DNA of 5,719 bases, from NCBI GenBank assembly GCA_021767885.1, contig JAASSM010000151.1, positions 1 through 5,719 of the forward strand, written 5' to 3'. The notes under the pieces are model-generated. The model was not told the origin of the DNA and made no database searches. It worked only from the letters and a program-made list of their open reading frames with translations. The translations under genes were made by a program, and so were the position numbers. This DNA is from a bacterium. Lineage in GTDB: Bacteria > Krumholzibacteriota > Krumholzibacteria > LZORAL124-64-63. Position 1 is the first letter of the stretch; every line of letters begins with the position of its first letter. Positions 4,283 to 5,719 of this stretch are shown one piece after another.

Positions 4283-5719
4283 ATGCGCAGCCTGCCCTCG
4301 TGGACCGGGGGTGTCCTGGTCCTGTCCCTGCTCCTGGCGCTCGCCGTGGCCGCCACCGCCGCCGATCATGCCCTGATCCGGATCTGGTTCGACGGGCCGC
4401 AGGACCAGGCGCTGCTCGCTACCCACCCGGAGCTCGATGTCGCCGCGGTCAAGCCGGGGGTGAGCGCCGACGTGATCGCCACCCCGGCGACGCTGCCGAC
4501 CGTCCGCGCCCTCGGACTCCGCTTCGAGGTGGTGCACGAGGATCTGGTCGCCCACCATGCCGCGCGTGCGGTCCCCAGGGACGCAGGCGATTTCGGCATC
4601 TGGCATACCCACGACGAGGCCGTGGCCTGGGCCGACAGCCTGGCGCGCATGCATCCGGAGGTGGTCTCGCCGCGGTGGTCCATCGGCCAGTCGCACGAGG
4701 GCCGGGACATCTGGTGCCTGCGGGTCTCGGACAACCCGACCGTGGACGAGGACGAGCCGGAGGTCCTGCTCGACGGCCTGCACCATGCGCGGGAGATCAT
4801 CACCAGCGAGTTCGCGCTGATGTTCGTCGCCGACCTGGCCGAGAGCTACGGCACCGATCCGGTGGCCTCCTGGCTGGTGGACCACCGTGAGCTCTACGTC
4901 GTGCCCATGGTCAATCCCGATGGCCTAGTGTACAACCAGCAGACCGAGCCACAGGGCGGCGGCATGTGGCGCAAGAACCGGCGCGACAACGGCGACGGCA
5001 CCCGCGGCGTGGATCTCAATCGCAACTACCCCTACGCGTGGGGCCACGACGATGAGGGCGCCAGTCCCGAGCCCGGCGACCCGAACTACCGCGGGCCGAC
5101 CGCGGGCAGCGAGCCCGAGACGCAGGCGATGATGACACTCATCGACGCGCACACGTTCGTCACCGCGCTGTCCGCCCACAGCTATGGCGACCTCACCCTC
5201 CACCCCTGGGGCTACACGCCCACCCCGGCGCCGGACGCGCCGCTGCTGGCGCGGATGGCGGCGATCATGTGCGCGCGCAACGGCTACGTGCATGGCTCGC
5301 CCGCCAGCATCCTCTATCCCGCCAGCGGCGGGACCATGGACTGGAGCTACGGTCAGGCGGACGGGCGCCCGCGGGTCCTCGCCTTCACCAACGAGATCGG
5401 CGACTGGGGGGACGGCTTCTGGCCGCCGGAGGACCGCCGTGGCGAGCTGTTCGCCGCGAACCTCTGGCCCATGCGCTACCTGATGATGGCGGCGGGCCCG
5501 TACGTCGATGCGGATCACGGCGTGGCGTCCGATCTGGACGGCGGCCTGCTGGAACCGGGCGAGCGGGGGTTCTTCCGGTTCACGGTCGCCAACCGCGCGG
5601 CCCGTGTAGCGGTGGCCGGAACCCAGATCACCCTCGCCTGCGACGATCCGTACGTGCAGCTCCTGGCCGCATCCCGCAAGCTGGGACGGCTGGCGCCCAT
5701 GGCCGCGGTCGATCTCCAG
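4283..5719 (+). CDS. Secreted M14-family zinc carboxypeptidase, 3'-partial
   Basis: The frame stays open to the window end, giving 479 visible residues. Residues 1-26 form a signal peptide: MRS start, hydrophobic core GGVLVLSLLLALAVAA, likely cleavage after ATA. Residues about 30-105 look like a propeptide or N-terminal alpha/beta domain. The M14 catalytic domain (about 108-390) has every key residue in carboxypeptidase A order: zinc ligands H168 and E171 in HHARE and H299 in SAHSYG; substrate-binding R230/R233 in MWRKNR and N246-R247 in DLNRNY; NPDG at 211-214; Y356 in DWSYG; and the general base E371 in FTNEIGDW. It should remove C-terminal residues from peptides outside the cytoplasm; side-chain preference cannot be read. 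After about residue 395, VASDLDGGLLEPGERGFFRFTVANRA begins a beta-sandwich domain of the kind appended to secreted proteins; it is cut by the window. It has its own probable promoter and is unrelated to the HEPN-MNT pair. Confidence 0.95.
   Translation, partial: MRSLPSWTGGVLVLSLLLALAVAATAADHALIRIWFDGPQDQALLATHPELDVAAVKPGVSADVIATPATLPTVRALGLRFEVVHEDLVAHHAARAVPRDAGDFGIWHTHDEAVAWADSLARMHPEVVSPRWSIGQSHEGRDIWCLRVSDNPTVDEDEPEVLLDGLHHAREIITSEFALMFVADLAESYGTDPVASWLVDHRELYVVPMVNPDGLVYNQQTEPQGGGMWRKNRRDNGDGTRGVDLNRNYPYAWGHDDEGASPEPGDPNYRGPTAGSEPETQAMMTLIDAHTFVTALSAHSYGDLTLHPWGYTPTPAPDAPLLARMAAIMCARNGYVHGSPASILYPASGGTMDWSYGQADGRPRVLAFTNEIGDWGDGFWPPEDRRGELFAANLWPMRYLMMAAGPYVDADHGVASDLDGGLLEPGERGFFRFTVANRAARVAVAGTQITLACDDPYVQLLAASRKLGRLAPMAAVDLQ

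Overview
The window is strongly GC-rich DNA from a bacterium; in the clearest genes almost every codon ends in G or C. It carries four complete or nearly complete metabolic and accessory genes plus a secreted peptidase that runs off the right edge, all on the + strand. A trehalose-synthesis gene and a secreted M14 peptidase with a C-terminal 'DxDGGLLEPGE'-type beta domain would fit a myxobacterium-like lineage or an FCB-group lineage such as Krumholzibacteriota or Eisenbacteria. No marker here settles the phylum.

Left part (1-2921): the C-terminal bulk of TreY (maltooligosyltrehalose synthase), 5'-truncated by the window, is followed by a TatD-family metal-dependent hydrolase of the YjjV type. 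The treY stop and the hydrolase start overlap in TGATG, so the two are almost certainly co-transcribed and translationally coupled.

Middle (2922-4282): a gene-free stretch of 424 bases holds GC-rich palindromes, a perfect 26-bp palindrome and the first copy of a 103-bp repeat. Then comes a two-gene HEPN / minimal nucleotidyltransferase (MNT) module, a widespread toxin-antitoxin-like or defence-associated pair, whose genes overlap by 50 bases. Just 14 bases after the MNT stop begins a second copy of the 103-bp repeat (98 of 103 bases identical, same orientation). Each copy contains a long hairpin. The HEPN-MNT pair is therefore bracketed by near-identical hairpin repeats like a cassette. This is the most interesting structure in the window.

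Right part (4190-5719): four bases after the second repeat lies a plausible sigma-70-type promoter, then a good ribosome binding site and an M14 zinc carboxypeptidase with signal peptide, complete catalytic motifs and the start of a C-terminal beta domain cut off by the window end. The right-hand gene shows no functional link to the left-hand ones; the HEPN-MNT cassette looks like an insertion between unrelated transcription units.
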